The notes under the pieces are model-generated. The model saw only the letters and a program-made list of their open reading frames with translations. It made no database searches and was not told the origin of the DNA. The translations under genes and the position numbers were made by a program. From positions 1 through 43,010 of the forward strand of contig JAFUHI010000010.1 of NCBI GenBank assembly GCA_017468925.1: 43,010 bases of DNA, read 5' to 3'. Source of the DNA: Bacilli bacterium (GTDB lineage Bacteria > Bacillota_I > Bacilli_A > RFN20 > CAG-826). Shown here one piece after another: positions 7,672-15,442 of the stretch. Position 1 is the first letter of the stretch, and every line of letters begins with the position of its first letter.

Positions 7672-8964
7672 ATGGATTTCCATATTTTCATTTACATAGC
7701 AGTTCTTTTGCTTGCGGCTTTATTATCAACTAGATTGATGAAGATATTTAAGTTACCTAATGTAACTGGTTATATTGTGACCGGTATTGTCATGGGTCCT
7801 TTTGTCTTTGGATTATTATTCAATAATTTTACTTATGACGGCATCAAGGATTCCCCAATTTATCTATACATAGATAAGATTAAATGGGTTTCCACAATTG
7901 CTTTAGGATTCATCGCCTTTTCTATCGGTACATCATTTAAAAAGTCAGTTTTAAAGACCGTTGGTAAAAGAGTGGTGATAATTACAGTTTTAGAAGCATT
8001 ATTTGCCTCTATATTTGTTATCGCTGCTTTAGTTGGTGCTCATTTTATCTTTCCAGAGCAAGTCTCTTGGGAATTAGTGCTTACATTAGGGGCTATTGCA
8101 GCCGCAACAGCACCGGCCGCTACGTTAATGGTTATCAAACAATATAGAGCAAGAGGCCCTCTTGTTGACACATTACTTCCAGTTGTGGCGTTAGACGATG
8201 CAGCGGCATTAATCTCATTTGCTGTTTTATTCCAAATTGCTATGACTATGGCCGGTGGTGGGTCATTTGATGTCTATAAGATGATTGTTAAACCAATATT
8301 AGAAATCATAATTTCTCTTTCTATTGGCGTGGCATTTGGTTTCTTGATCAGTTTCATGAACAAATTCTTCAAATCAAGAAATAACAGATTAGTAATCTGT
8401 ATCTTCTCCATATTTGCGTGTTGCGGATTATATTTTTTATTTAAAAGCGAATATTTAGGTGAATTTGAATTATCATCGCTACTTATGTGTATGATGGTTG
8501 GCGCCATCTACACCAATCTACGTGATGATAGTGGCAAAACTCTTGATGTCATGGATCGTTTCACTTCACCAATTTATTTAATGTTCTTTGTTATTTCTGG
8601 AGCCTCATTAGATTTAACCGTCTTCTTCAGCAAGAATGGTTTAATTGTTATGGGAATTGCTCTTGTTTATATTATCTCCAGAGTTGTTGGTAAATGGACC
8701 GGCGCCTTTACAGGAGCTTCTATTTCAAACTGTGAACCAAAAGTAAAGAAGTATTTAGGCTTCGCGTTAATTCCACAAGCCGGTGTTGCGATTGGCTTAG
8801 CGACAACCGCGAACACATTATTCCTATCTCACCCCAATACTGAGGTAGCGGGAACCATGGTAATTGCTATTGTTTTGACCTCAACATTAGTGTATGAACT
8901 CATTGGTCCATTAGTGAGTAAATTCGCTCTTAAAAAAGCAGGAGAAATACCGGAAAACGAGTAA
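7672..8964 (+). CDS. Cation:proton antiporter, CPA-type membrane protein
   Basis: 430 residues, almost entirely hydrophobic, with about 12 membrane segments. The start (LPNVTGYIVTGIVMGP) and the segment AAATAPAATLMVIKQYRARG followed by PVVALDDAAALISF are hallmarks of Na+(K+)/H+ exchangers of the CPA family, with the membrane Asp pair in VALDDA as the likely ion-binding site. It exchanges sodium or potassium for protons across the membrane. It has no C-terminal TrkA-N domain, unlike KefB/KefC, so cytosolic control may come from the 109-residue partner encoded just upstream. The start follows the partner stop by 6 bases with only a weak site. Confidence 0.93.
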   Translation: MDFHIFIYIAVLLLAALLSTRLMKIFKLPNVTGYIVTGIVMGPFVFGLLFNNFTYDGIKDSPIYLYIDKIKWVSTIALGFIAFSIGTSFKKSVLKTVGKRVVIITVLEALFASIFVIAALVGAHFIFPEQVSWELVLTLGAIAAATAPAATLMVIKQYRARGPLVDTLLPVVALDDAAALISFAVLFQIAMTMAGGGSFDVYKMIVKPILEIIISLSIGVAFGFLISFMNKFFKSRNNRLVICIFSIFACCGLYFLFKSEYLGEFELSSLLMCMMVGAIYTNLRDDSGKTLDVMDRFTSPIYLMFFVISGASLDLTVFFSKNGLIVMGIALVYIISRVVGKWTGAFTGASISNCEPKVKKYLGFALIPQAGVAIGLATTANTLFLSHPNTEVAGTMVIAIVLTSTLVYELIGPLVSKFALKKAGEIPENE

Positions 8965-9017
8965 AATCTCTGCAAAAATGCCGTATTTTTGTGAAAAAGT
9001 GTATTTTAAAAAGAGAT

Positions 9018-9093
9018 GCGCCTGTAGCGCAGTTGAATAGAGCGTAACCCTCCGAAGGTTAAGGTCGCACGTTTATTCGTGCCATGCGCTCCA
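9018..9093 (+). tRNA. Decayed tRNA-Arg (anticodon CCG), probable tRNA pseudogene
   Basis: The cloverleaf can be drawn: acceptor 9018-9024/9083-9089, anticodon stem TAACC/GGTTA with loop CTCCGAA (anticodon CCG at 9052-9054), T stem GCACG/CGTGC, and encoded CCA 9091-9093. Several conserved positions are broken. The T loop is only six bases (TTTATT) instead of TTCRANN. The D loop has GA where invariant GG is expected. The D stem has a G-A mismatch and the acceptor stem a C-T mismatch. The discriminator is T. Each is a small change from a normal tRNA-Arg, which points to recent loss of function. A terminator follows directly. Confidence 0.75.
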
Positions 9094-9100
9094 TTCTTAA

Positions 9101-10351
9101 CTACAGTTCTGATACTTTATTAGGACTGTTTTTTTGTGTCCCTCTTTTTCCTTTTAAACCCATGATGGAACGGACGAAAGAGATAATTAGAGCAATGGTG
9201 ATAATCGTTAAAACACCCAACCATAATAATAGCCAAAGCAACCCCGCTAAATCATTGTTAGGAATATATTTAAAGAAATAGGATAGTCCTGCCAAAAAAG
9301 AGAATAATGAAGTAATTAATGATTGATCTACTGTGACATCTAAATAAGCATTATCAATCGTTTTCGCAGATTTTCTATGAATCATGCTTAATACAAAATT
9401 TAATATTGAAAAGGGAAACATAAAGCCGACAAAAAACCAGGCTGGGATATTAGATGAAGCTCTAAGCACTGATAGTAATATAGATGAAATAGACAACAAA
9501 TCTCCCGCTGCTAAAAAGAAGATGGAATTAAACAACAATATGCCGTGTTTTTTCTTTGATAATAATAGGGGATTAGTCTCTTTCTTTTCTAAGCTTTTAT
9601 TCCATAAAAACGTGATTAGTCTTGCGGTAAATATAATTGAATAAAATAGTCCTAAATAGAAGAAGAACTGATTTTTACTAATGTTAATAAAAGACATTAT
9701 CATAGTGATAAAACAAAATAGTTCACTGATTATAAAGCCAAGTTCATATTTGATAAAAAATCTAGAAACAGCATTAATCTTTTCTTTAAATGATAGTGTT
9801 TTCAAAGAATAAGCAGTCACAAGATACGCTAAAGCAAAATAAGCTGCCGCAAAAGTTGATAAAGCGTTAACGATAACTAGAATCAATAAACATAATAGGA
9901 CCGTTGATTCTGCAGCGACATTTTTTACGATAACTACGGTTAATAAATTGATAACGTATAACAAAGAACATAACCCGTTATAAAACTTAGCATAGCTAAT
10001 AACATCATTTTTCTTTTTGTGATCAAAATAATAATAGATGATAATCCCTATCTTTAAGAGAAGATAAATAGAAGCGATAACAATTAATAATAATGAATAT
10101 TTCGCTTCTCTGTTTAATACTATAGAAATTAATAAAACGACCATTGCAAGTGGCGAATGAATAAATTGAATCAATGATGATAGTTTGAGTGTTTTATTAA
10201 ATAACGCTAAAGAATAAACAACCGTTTCTATTAAAAATAATAAAGAGACCAATAAAAACAATCGGTCTCCAATGATACTTTGATAAATCGTGGTCCCTAG
10301 TAGTAAAAGCGACAATCCAAGTTCGACATATTTACAACTGTTTTTTAACAT
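9101..10351 (-). CDS. Hypothetical polytopic membrane protein
   Basis: 416 residues with about 11 hydrophobic segments spread over the whole length and a basic C-terminal tail (FVRSIMGLKGKRGTQKNS). Short charged loops (FDHKKKND, LEKKETNPLLLSKKKHG) separate two halves of five to six segments each, which may be a weak internal duplication. No transport or enzyme motif is visible and I do not recognise the family. It stands alone on the minus strand, convergent with the tRNA-Arg remnant. ATG10351 has no strong ribosome binding site. Confidence 0.85.
   Translation of the reverse strand: MLKNSCKYVELGLSLLLLGTTIYQSIIGDRLFLLVSLLFLIETVVYSLALFNKTLKLSSLIQFIHSPLAMVVLLISIVLNREAKYSLLLIVIASIYLLLKIGIIIYYYFDHKKKNDVISYAKFYNGLCSLLYVINLLTVVIVKNVAAESTVLLCLLILVIVNALSTFAAAYFALAYLVTAYSLKTLSFKEKINAVSRFFIKYELGFIISELFCFITMIMSFINISKNQFFFYLGLFYSIIFTARLITFLWNKSLEKKETNPLLLSKKKHGILLFNSIFFLAAGDLLSISSILLSVLRASSNIPAWFFVGFMFPFSILNFVLSMIHRKSAKTIDNAYLDVTVDQSLITSLFSFLAGLSYFFKYIPNNDLAGLLWLLLWLGVLTIITIALIISFVRSIMGLKGKRGTQKNSPNKVSEL
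9103..9135 (+). terminator. Terminator after tRNA-Arg, overlapping the end of a convergent gene
   Basis: ACAGTTCT (9103-9110) and AGGACTGT (9122-9129) form an 8-bp stem with one G-U pair and are followed by seven T. It lies within the last codons of the minus-strand gene ending at 9101. Confidence 0.75.
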
Positions 10352-10605
10352 AGGCGCTTTTATTCTAACTCACCTGAAATACCAACCGTAGTTTATAAGA
10401 AACGCATGCTTATTACAATTAGTCATGATTTCATAGCAATAAAATAAGAAAAAAAGCAGAAGGAAGAAGAAAGAATTCACAACTTAAAGATAAAAGTCTT
10501 CCGCCATGCGGTAAGGCATAAATTGTTATGCAATCAAGCGGTGGAATTGATTCAAAAATGGTAAACTAACTTTTGAAGATATAAATGCAGATAGGGAGCC
10601 AAAAA
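10352..10605. other. Intergenic region with no clear gene
   Basis: This 254-base stretch lies between divergent genes. It is AT-rich with one short GC hairpin (CCGC/GCGG near 10502-10514). A plus-strand open stretch from about 10450 to 10566 has no start codon and resembles nothing I know. Confidence 0.5.
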
Positions 10606-11331
10606 ATGAAAAAATTAAGTATACAAAAAAATAACCAACTAATCACAAGTGTAGATGATTGGAAAAGACTTGCTCCTCCTGAAGGTGGAGATAAACAATG
10701 GGTTCCTCTGCACAGCGCTATGGAATTAGCAAATTATTGCATTCATTATCTGGGTAATGTTCCTAAGGAAATAGATGAATATCTAAGTCGAATTGGTATT
10801 AAATCTAATGATTTCCTGTCAGAACCAGAATGCATTACAAGCTTATATGAAGATGGATTTGGGAAAGCGGGTCCGAGACATCATGATTTGCTCATGTGGA
10901 ACAATGAAATTGTTATAGGGGTTGAAGCAAAAGCAACAGAAACATTGGATGAATATGTAACTGAAAAATGTAAAAAGAATGGAATTGTTAAATATTCTGA
11001 GAATCAGTTGAAAAGATATCCTGGACTTTGCGAAAGATTGCTTAACAAGTCAATAGAAAAATGTTCTGATATACGTTATCAACTTTTATCTTCTGCTGCA
11101 GGAACTCTTATAGAAGCGAGAAATAGGAATTTAAACAAAGCATGTTTACTTGTTGTTCTATTTTCGAGCGAAATTGTTCCTCAGGATCATATCGAATTAA
11201 CAAAAAAAGACATTGAGAACTTTATTAGTTGTTTAAAGAAAAATAAAAACGGTTCATATAAAACAACTTTCTTACCAAACATTGATTTGTTTGTTGAATT
11301 AATAGTTGTTGATGCAAAGACTTATAAATAA
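10606..11331 (+). CDS. DUF6946-like protein, possible nuclease fold
   Basis: 241 residues from ATG10606, chosen because AGGGAG lies 8-9 bases upstream; an in-frame ATG at 10585 lacks such a site. The N-terminal SVDDWKRLAPPEGGDKQW segment matches what I recall of the DUF6946 family. A central HHDLLMWNNEIVIGVEAKATE segment (near residue 90) has the D...ExK order of PD-(D/E)xK nucleases, and a basic helix follows. If that is right it may cut nucleic acid, but no partner gene is adjacent. It sits alone in an AT-rich accessory stretch. The family name is from memory, and nuclease activity is only suggested by the motif. Confidence 0.75.
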   Translation: MKKLSIQKNNQLITSVDDWKRLAPPEGGDKQWVPLHSAMELANYCIHYLGNVPKEIDEYLSRIGIKSNDFLSEPECITSLYEDGFGKAGPRHHDLLMWNNEIVIGVEAKATETLDEYVTEKCKKNGIVKYSENQLKRYPGLCERLLNKSIEKCSDIRYQLLSSAAGTLIEARNRNLNKACLLVVLFSSEIVPQDHIELTKKDIENFISCLKKNKNGSYKTTFLPNIDLFVELIVVDAKTYK

Positions 11332-11488
11332 AAATTTATTCAATTTGTACGCTATATATAATCTAAGCTAATTAAAGCGCTGTTTTAATTATTTTGACTA
11401 TAGGATTCAAAACAAGAACTGAACTTGTCAGTGAGGCGCGTGGTCTAGGGATCGTTATCAAGGACAAAAACAACTAAAACATGAATTG

Positions 11489-11510
11489 CTGGGCAAATTG
11501 CTCAGTTTTT
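11489..11510 (+). terminator. Terminator hairpin
   Basis: CTGGGCA (11489-11495) pairs with TGCTCAG (11499-11505) with one G-U pair and an AAT loop; five T follow. Confidence 0.55.
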
Positions 11511-11550
11511 AAAAACAAATAAATATCATTCTTTCGGCTGATGTGGGAAA

Positions 11551-11566
11551 TTATCGTTAACGATAA
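11551..11566 (+). promoter_or_regulatory. Perfect 16-bp palindrome upstream of the surface protein, candidate operator
   Basis: TTATCGTTAACGATAA is its own reverse complement and lies 107 bases before ATG11674. Its length and symmetry suit a dimeric repressor such as a LacI/GalR-type protein. No such regulator is encoded nearby. Confidence 0.45.
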
Positions 11567-11673
11567 AATAAAAATGTCAGTATAGATAAATGAATAATCA
11601 CAATAGTTTCTATATTGGCATTGAAGCAAAATATTATTTTGCTCTTTTATGGGTTTTGTTGGAGGTTCATTTT

Positions 11674-13671
11674 ATGAAAAAACTAACAAAATTATTATTC
11701 GCTGGTGCGTTAGCGCTTTCTTTGGCGCCTTCTATTGCTATTAGTATGACCACAAACAAAGAAGAAGTGGTGAGTGTCGAAGATGAAACGGTTTTAGCAC
11801 AAAATGTCTATTATTTTGAAGGTAGCAGTAGTAGTGCAGATAAAAAAGATTTTAGGAATGCTCCTGAAGGATACACATTTGATAATGGTGTTATCACTGT
11901 TACTAGCGCTGCTACTGTTGATTATAGTATTTATGTCGATGATATAACTGATAAAGGAAACTTAACTGTTGTATTTGAAAGAGATTATGGGGACGGCACC
12001 ATATATATTGCAGGCAATGGTGGTGAAATAACTCTTACTTCATCAATAGACGTTACGGTGACACTAGCAACAATTAGAAACGAAAATAGCGGCGTAACAA
12101 TTCGTGGCAATGTTTATTTAAATATTGTTGGCCCAGAAGACCGAAACATCTTATTTAACGTTTTGGTTTATGCGGGACATGATTTCAGTATATGTGATAA
12201 CGCTTCTTTTGTTTGTGTTGACCCAAAGCTTTACGAAAAACAATTTGACAAAAGTTATCGTTTGATATTTGTTGACCATTTTTTGAATATTAAAACAACA
12301 GGATGTTTTAGAGTTGGTATTTTTGATACAGGCTCTGAGGACACATGCCCAATTATCATATATTTTGGTCAGAAAAGCAGTTTGTTTAACCCAAACGAAT
12401 GTAATGGCGGAGCGGTCATTTATACTAGATTTGATCCTAATAAGATGTATCCAGCTTCAGCTTATTCAACTGCCTATTCCCAATACAAAGTCATCAATGA
12501 AGAAGACGGCAACCGCGAAATATATATATTTAGAAAATGCATTATTAGTTATAACAGTAATGGCGGTACTGGCGAGATGAAATCTATAGAAGAGTACAAA
12601 CATGTAAGTTCATATAAATTACCTTCTTGCACTTTTACTGCTCCAGCAGGGAAGCAATTTAAATGCTGGGCTAAAAATAAAGTAACTGGAACTGAATATA
12701 ATGTTGGAGATTCATATGATATTGATGATGATGTCACCTTCTACGCTATTTGGGAAGATTTACCTGCAGCCGCTCTTGCTGGAACAGTAAGTATCACCGG
12801 TTCATTAAAATACGGCAAAACATTAACCGCAGAAGTTACTGATACAAATAATACTGGTGCACTTTCTTATCAATGGAGAAGAAACGGCGAACAAATTGGT
12901 GGCGCTACCAGTAGTACTTACTTAGTCACTGAAAATGATATCGGCCACACATTGAGCGTAGCGGTCACTAGCTCGGTCGAGACCGGCTCCATTGTCGGCA
13001 CGGCAAGCGGTTCGATTGGCAAGGCTGATGGGCCGGCCGCCCCAACCGGAATCACCGCGACAGCATGCACGACCGAAGCCAATGACGACGGCGTCCTCAA
13101 AGGCGTTACCGCCGAAATGGAATACAAGCTAAGCGCATCATCGGGATGGGCTGACGGAACCGGTTCGGATATCGCAAATTTGGTCTCGGGAATATACAAT
13201 GTCCGCTATAAAGAAACCGACACCCATGAGGCTGGAGAAATCGCCAACGTGGTGGTTAACGCTCATAACGCCCCGGTCCTGTATTCCGTGACCGTCAATA
13301 AAGGCGCGGCCAATCCAATAGCCGCTGTGGCATGGACAGTTATCACTATTGCCGCCGATGCCCCTGAAGATGGCTATGCATTTGACAAATGGGTATCTGA
13401 AGATGGAGTGGTATTTGCGGATGCTAATAGCACAACCACAACATTCTCTATGCCTGAAAAGAATGTCACTGTTACCGCAACTTATAAGCCAGCAGTAGTA
13501 CCACCTACTCCAACTCCTGCTCCAAGTAATTCCGGACTCGGTGGTGGGGCAATTGCCGGTATCGTTATTGGTTCCGTCTTAGTAGCAGGCATCGCTGGAT
13601 TTGCCTTAGTCTGGTTTGTTATCAAAAAGAAAACATGGGCAGACTTCTTAGCCTTATTCAAAAAGAAATAA
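11674..13671 (+). CDS. InlB-repeat surface protein with C-terminal membrane anchor
   Basis: 665 residues. ATG11674 is chosen because GGAGG lies 8 bases upstream and a clean signal peptide follows (MKKLTKLLFAGALALSLAPS). Residues about 30-285 look like a beta-rich, repetitive head. About 288-363 is an InlB B-type repeat (YNSNGGTGEM ... FKCWA ... VTFYAIWE). About 365-450 is an Ig-like module (GKTLTAEV ... LSYQWRRNGEQIG). About 537-608 is a second, divergent InlB-like repeat (YAFDKWVSEDG ... MPEKNVTVTATY). Then come a Pro-rich linker, a membrane helix near 625-650 and a basic tail. It lacks LPXTG and is anchored by the helix. The role is probably adhesion or surface display. The stretch 12955-13320 is clearly richer in G and C than its flanks, suggesting module exchange. 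Confidence 0.9.
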   Translation: MKKLTKLLFAGALALSLAPSIAISMTTNKEEVVSVEDETVLAQNVYYFEGSSSSADKKDFRNAPEGYTFDNGVITVTSAATVDYSIYVDDITDKGNLTVVFERDYGDGTIYIAGNGGEITLTSSIDVTVTLATIRNENSGVTIRGNVYLNIVGPEDRNILFNVLVYAGHDFSICDNASFVCVDPKLYEKQFDKSYRLIFVDHFLNIKTTGCFRVGIFDTGSEDTCPIIIYFGQKSSLFNPNECNGGAVIYTRFDPNKMYPASAYSTAYSQYKVINEEDGNREIYIFRKCIISYNSNGGTGEMKSIEEYKHVSSYKLPSCTFTAPAGKQFKCWAKNKVTGTEYNVGDSYDIDDDVTFYAIWEDLPAAALAGTVSITGSLKYGKTLTAEVTDTNNTGALSYQWRRNGEQIGGATSSTYLVTENDIGHTLSVAVTSSVETGSIVGTASGSIGKADGPAAPTGITATACTTEANDDGVLKGVTAEMEYKLSASSGWADGTGSDIANLVSGIYNVRYKETDTHEAGEIANVVVNAHNAPVLYSVTVNKGAANPIAAVAWTVITIAADAPEDGYAFDKWVSEDGVVFADANSTTTTFSMPEKNVTVTATYKPAVVPPTPTPAPSNSGLGGGAIAGIVIGSVLVAGIAGFALVWFVIKKKTWADFLALFKKK

Positions 13672-14002
13672 TCAATAAATAATTATGAATGCGCTCACGT
13701 AGAGTAGAAATATGTAGGCGTTTTCTTTATGTTTACACTGTATATAAGATAAGTTATTTGAAACGTAGTTTATAATTGATCTAACTCTACACATAGTGCA
13801 ATGTCATTTCACTCGTTGCAATTTACTATTAATGTCGTTACACTAAGACATAAATTATAAGGTAGTTAATATAATATATTAGCTATTTTTTAATTTTAAA
13901 GTTCTTAATCAAGCATTCAAATATTTTGTATTTAACTTTCTAATTTATTGAAAGTTCGTACATATTATTTTATAATATCTATACTAATAAGGTAATTAGA
14001 AC
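13672..14002 (+). other. AT-rich intergenic region before rhuM
   Basis: 331 bases. A weak hairpin (CGC...GCG near 13693-13719) with a T-rich tail may end the surface-protein transcript. Apart from the promoter at 13948-13976 I see no feature. Confidence 0.5.
13934..13976 (+). promoter_or_regulatory. Sigma-70-type promoter of rhuM with an inverted repeat over the -35
   Basis: TTGAAA (13948-13953), 17 bases, TATAAT (13971-13976). An inverted repeat AACTTTC (13934-13940) / GAAAGTT (13950-13956) covers the -35 and could be an operator. Confidence 0.7.
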
Positions 14003-15034
14003 ATGAAAAATAAAATCGCAATCGTGGAATCATTAATATTCACCTATCAATCGAAAGAAAATACCGTTGCTTCTGTAATTGAAGACAATAACATTTGGCT
14101 TACTCAAAAATCTATAGCGGATTTGTTCGAATGTGAACCCAATAACATCAGTTATCACATTAATCAGATTTATTCATCTAAAGAATTAGATGATAGATCA
14201 ACTCATCAAATTTTTAGATTAGTTCAAAATGAAGGGAATAGAAAAATAGAAAGGTCATTAAATTTTTATTCATTAGAAGCAATTATTGCTGTTGGATTTA
14301 GAGTGAATTCTTCTAAGGCAACTGAGTTTCGTAATTGGGCGATAAACATTTTAAAGAATTATACAATTAAAGGATATGCTCTTGATAACGTCAGACTAGC
14401 TAATGGCGCGTATTTAACAAAAGATTATTACGATGAACTCCTTGAAGAAATTAGATTAATTCGCTTAAGCGAACGCAGACTATATCAAAAAGTAACAGAT
14501 TTATTTGTAACAGCAATTGATTATGATTCTAAAGCGGAACAAACCTTAATGTTTTTTAAAACTGTACAAAATAAATTGCACTATGCAGTCTCAGGCAACA
14601 CTGCTTCAGAGATTATTTATAATAGAGCAGACTCTAATAAAGAAAATATGGGTTTAAAAACATGGAATAATTCCCCAAATGGTAGAATTCATAGAAGTGA
14701 TGTGGTTGTTGCAAAAAACTATCTTGAAAAAGACGAACTAACTTCACTATCTAGACTCGTTGAAATGTATCTTGATTTTGGTGAAGAAATGGCTTCTAGG
14801 AATATCCCTTTAACTATGAACGATTACATAAAGAGGCTGGATTTATTGCTTCAATTTAACGGTCGCGAAGTTTTGGACAATCCTGGTAAAGTTTCAAGAG
14901 AGGTGGCCGAAAAATTCGCTTTAAGTGAATTTGAAAAATATCGAATTATCCAAGAAAGACAAATTACATCTGACTACGATTTATATATAGAAAATGCTTC
15001 TATTGAAGAAATACCAAATATAAAGAAGAAATAA
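14003..15034 (+). CDS. RhuM-family protein
   Basis: 343 residues. The N-terminal part (IWLTQKSIADLFECEPNNISYHINQIYSSKELDD) is a DNA-binding-like helix region, followed by the conserved FYSLEAIIAVGFRVNSSKATEFRNWA and LKNYTIKGYALDNVRL typical of the RhuM family, first named from a Salmonella pathogenicity island. The C-terminal part (HRSDVVVAKNYLEKDELTSLSRLVEMYLDFGEEMA) is also conserved. The biochemical function is unknown, and these genes usually sit in mobile or defence-rich regions. It has its own promoter and an AAGGT site near 13986. The same Bro/KilA-like style of N-terminus occurs in the KilA-N gene at 41736. Confidence 0.92.
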   Translation: MKNKIAIVESLIFTYQSKENTVASVIEDNNIWLTQKSIADLFECEPNNISYHINQIYSSKELDDRSTHQIFRLVQNEGNRKIERSLNFYSLEAIIAVGFRVNSSKATEFRNWAINILKNYTIKGYALDNVRLANGAYLTKDYYDELLEEIRLIRLSERRLYQKVTDLFVTAIDYDSKAEQTLMFFKTVQNKLHYAVSGNTASEIIYNRADSNKENMGLKTWNNSPNGRIHRSDVVVAKNYLEKDELTSLSRLVEMYLDFGEEMASRNIPLTMNDYIKRLDLLLQFNGREVLDNPGKVSREVAEKFALSEFEKYRIIQERQITSDYDLYIENASIEEIPNIKKK

Positions 15035-15103
15035 TGATGTAATGTATTACGTTTATGTCTGTTTTCTACTCTTAAATATTTTGGTGGAATTTTGTTAAAC
15101 GCT

Positions 15104-15330
15104 CTAAATTATTAACTCAGTTATATCTATCTCTTTTAAGATTTCGCGCTTCAGAGCAAGGAAAGCATCGTCAATTTTTATAGAATGTGTTTCTATTCGA
15201 ATTTTAAATTCATTAATTCTGTTATTAACTTCATCTAATCTTTGTTGAATAGCAGTAGTGTCTAAATAAACGCTTTCTTTAGTTCTTTCTTAGAAGAAAT
15301 TATGTCTCCTTTGATAACGTTTATTATGTT
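15104..15330 (-). pseudogene. Decayed minus-strand gene with coiled-coil C-terminus
   Basis: On the minus strand, 15289 down to 15104 is open with no start and reads a heptad-like helix (IQQRLDEVNNRINEFKIRIE) ending in LKEIDITELII before TAG. An AAAGGAG site lies just upstream (15306-15312), but the frame it serves (starting near ISSKKELKK) stops after about 12 codons. Joining both frames at an A-rich spot would give a protein of about 75 residues. It may be a small partner gene of the RhuM region that has frameshifted. The family is unknown. Confidence 0.4.
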
Positions 15331-15431
15331 TTTTATATGAGTTTTGAAAAAATATTAGAAATAAAAACACCAGATATCTTTTAAAACAATGATAGAGTGA
15401 TATATTAGTTAGCGATAACTAACTCAGTTAT
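15113..15431. repeat. 12-bp direct repeats (TAACTCAGTTAT) flanking the decayed gene, plus an overlapping palindrome
   Basis: TAACTCAGTTAT occurs at 15113-15124 and 15420-15431; each copy contains the inverted repeat TAACT-C-AGTTA. The right copy abuts TTAGTTA-GCGA-TAACTAA (15405-15422). The left copy lies inside the end of the minus-strand remnant and the right copy in the leader of the ZIP gene. They could be operators or marks of a past insertion. Confidence 0.5.
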
Positions 15432-15442
15432 CAAAAAACATT

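Larger units (their letters stand above)
11332..11673. other. Intergenic region upstream of the surface protein
   Basis: It contains a short open stretch without start (11376-11477, reading GFKTRTELVSEARGLGIV near its end) that may be the tail of a lost gene, a terminator (11489-11510) and a perfect 16-bp palindrome (11551-11566). Confidence 0.5.

Noticed and set aside
10450..10566. Open frame reading HNLKIKVFRHAVRHKLL upstream of the DUF6946-like gene
   Set aside because: No start codon or ribosome binding site and no recognisable family; it may be chance.
11376..11477. Open stretch ending GLGIVIKDKNN as a gene
   Set aside because: It follows a stop codon, has no start codon or ribosome binding site, and I cannot match it to a family; mentioned only as a possible remnant.
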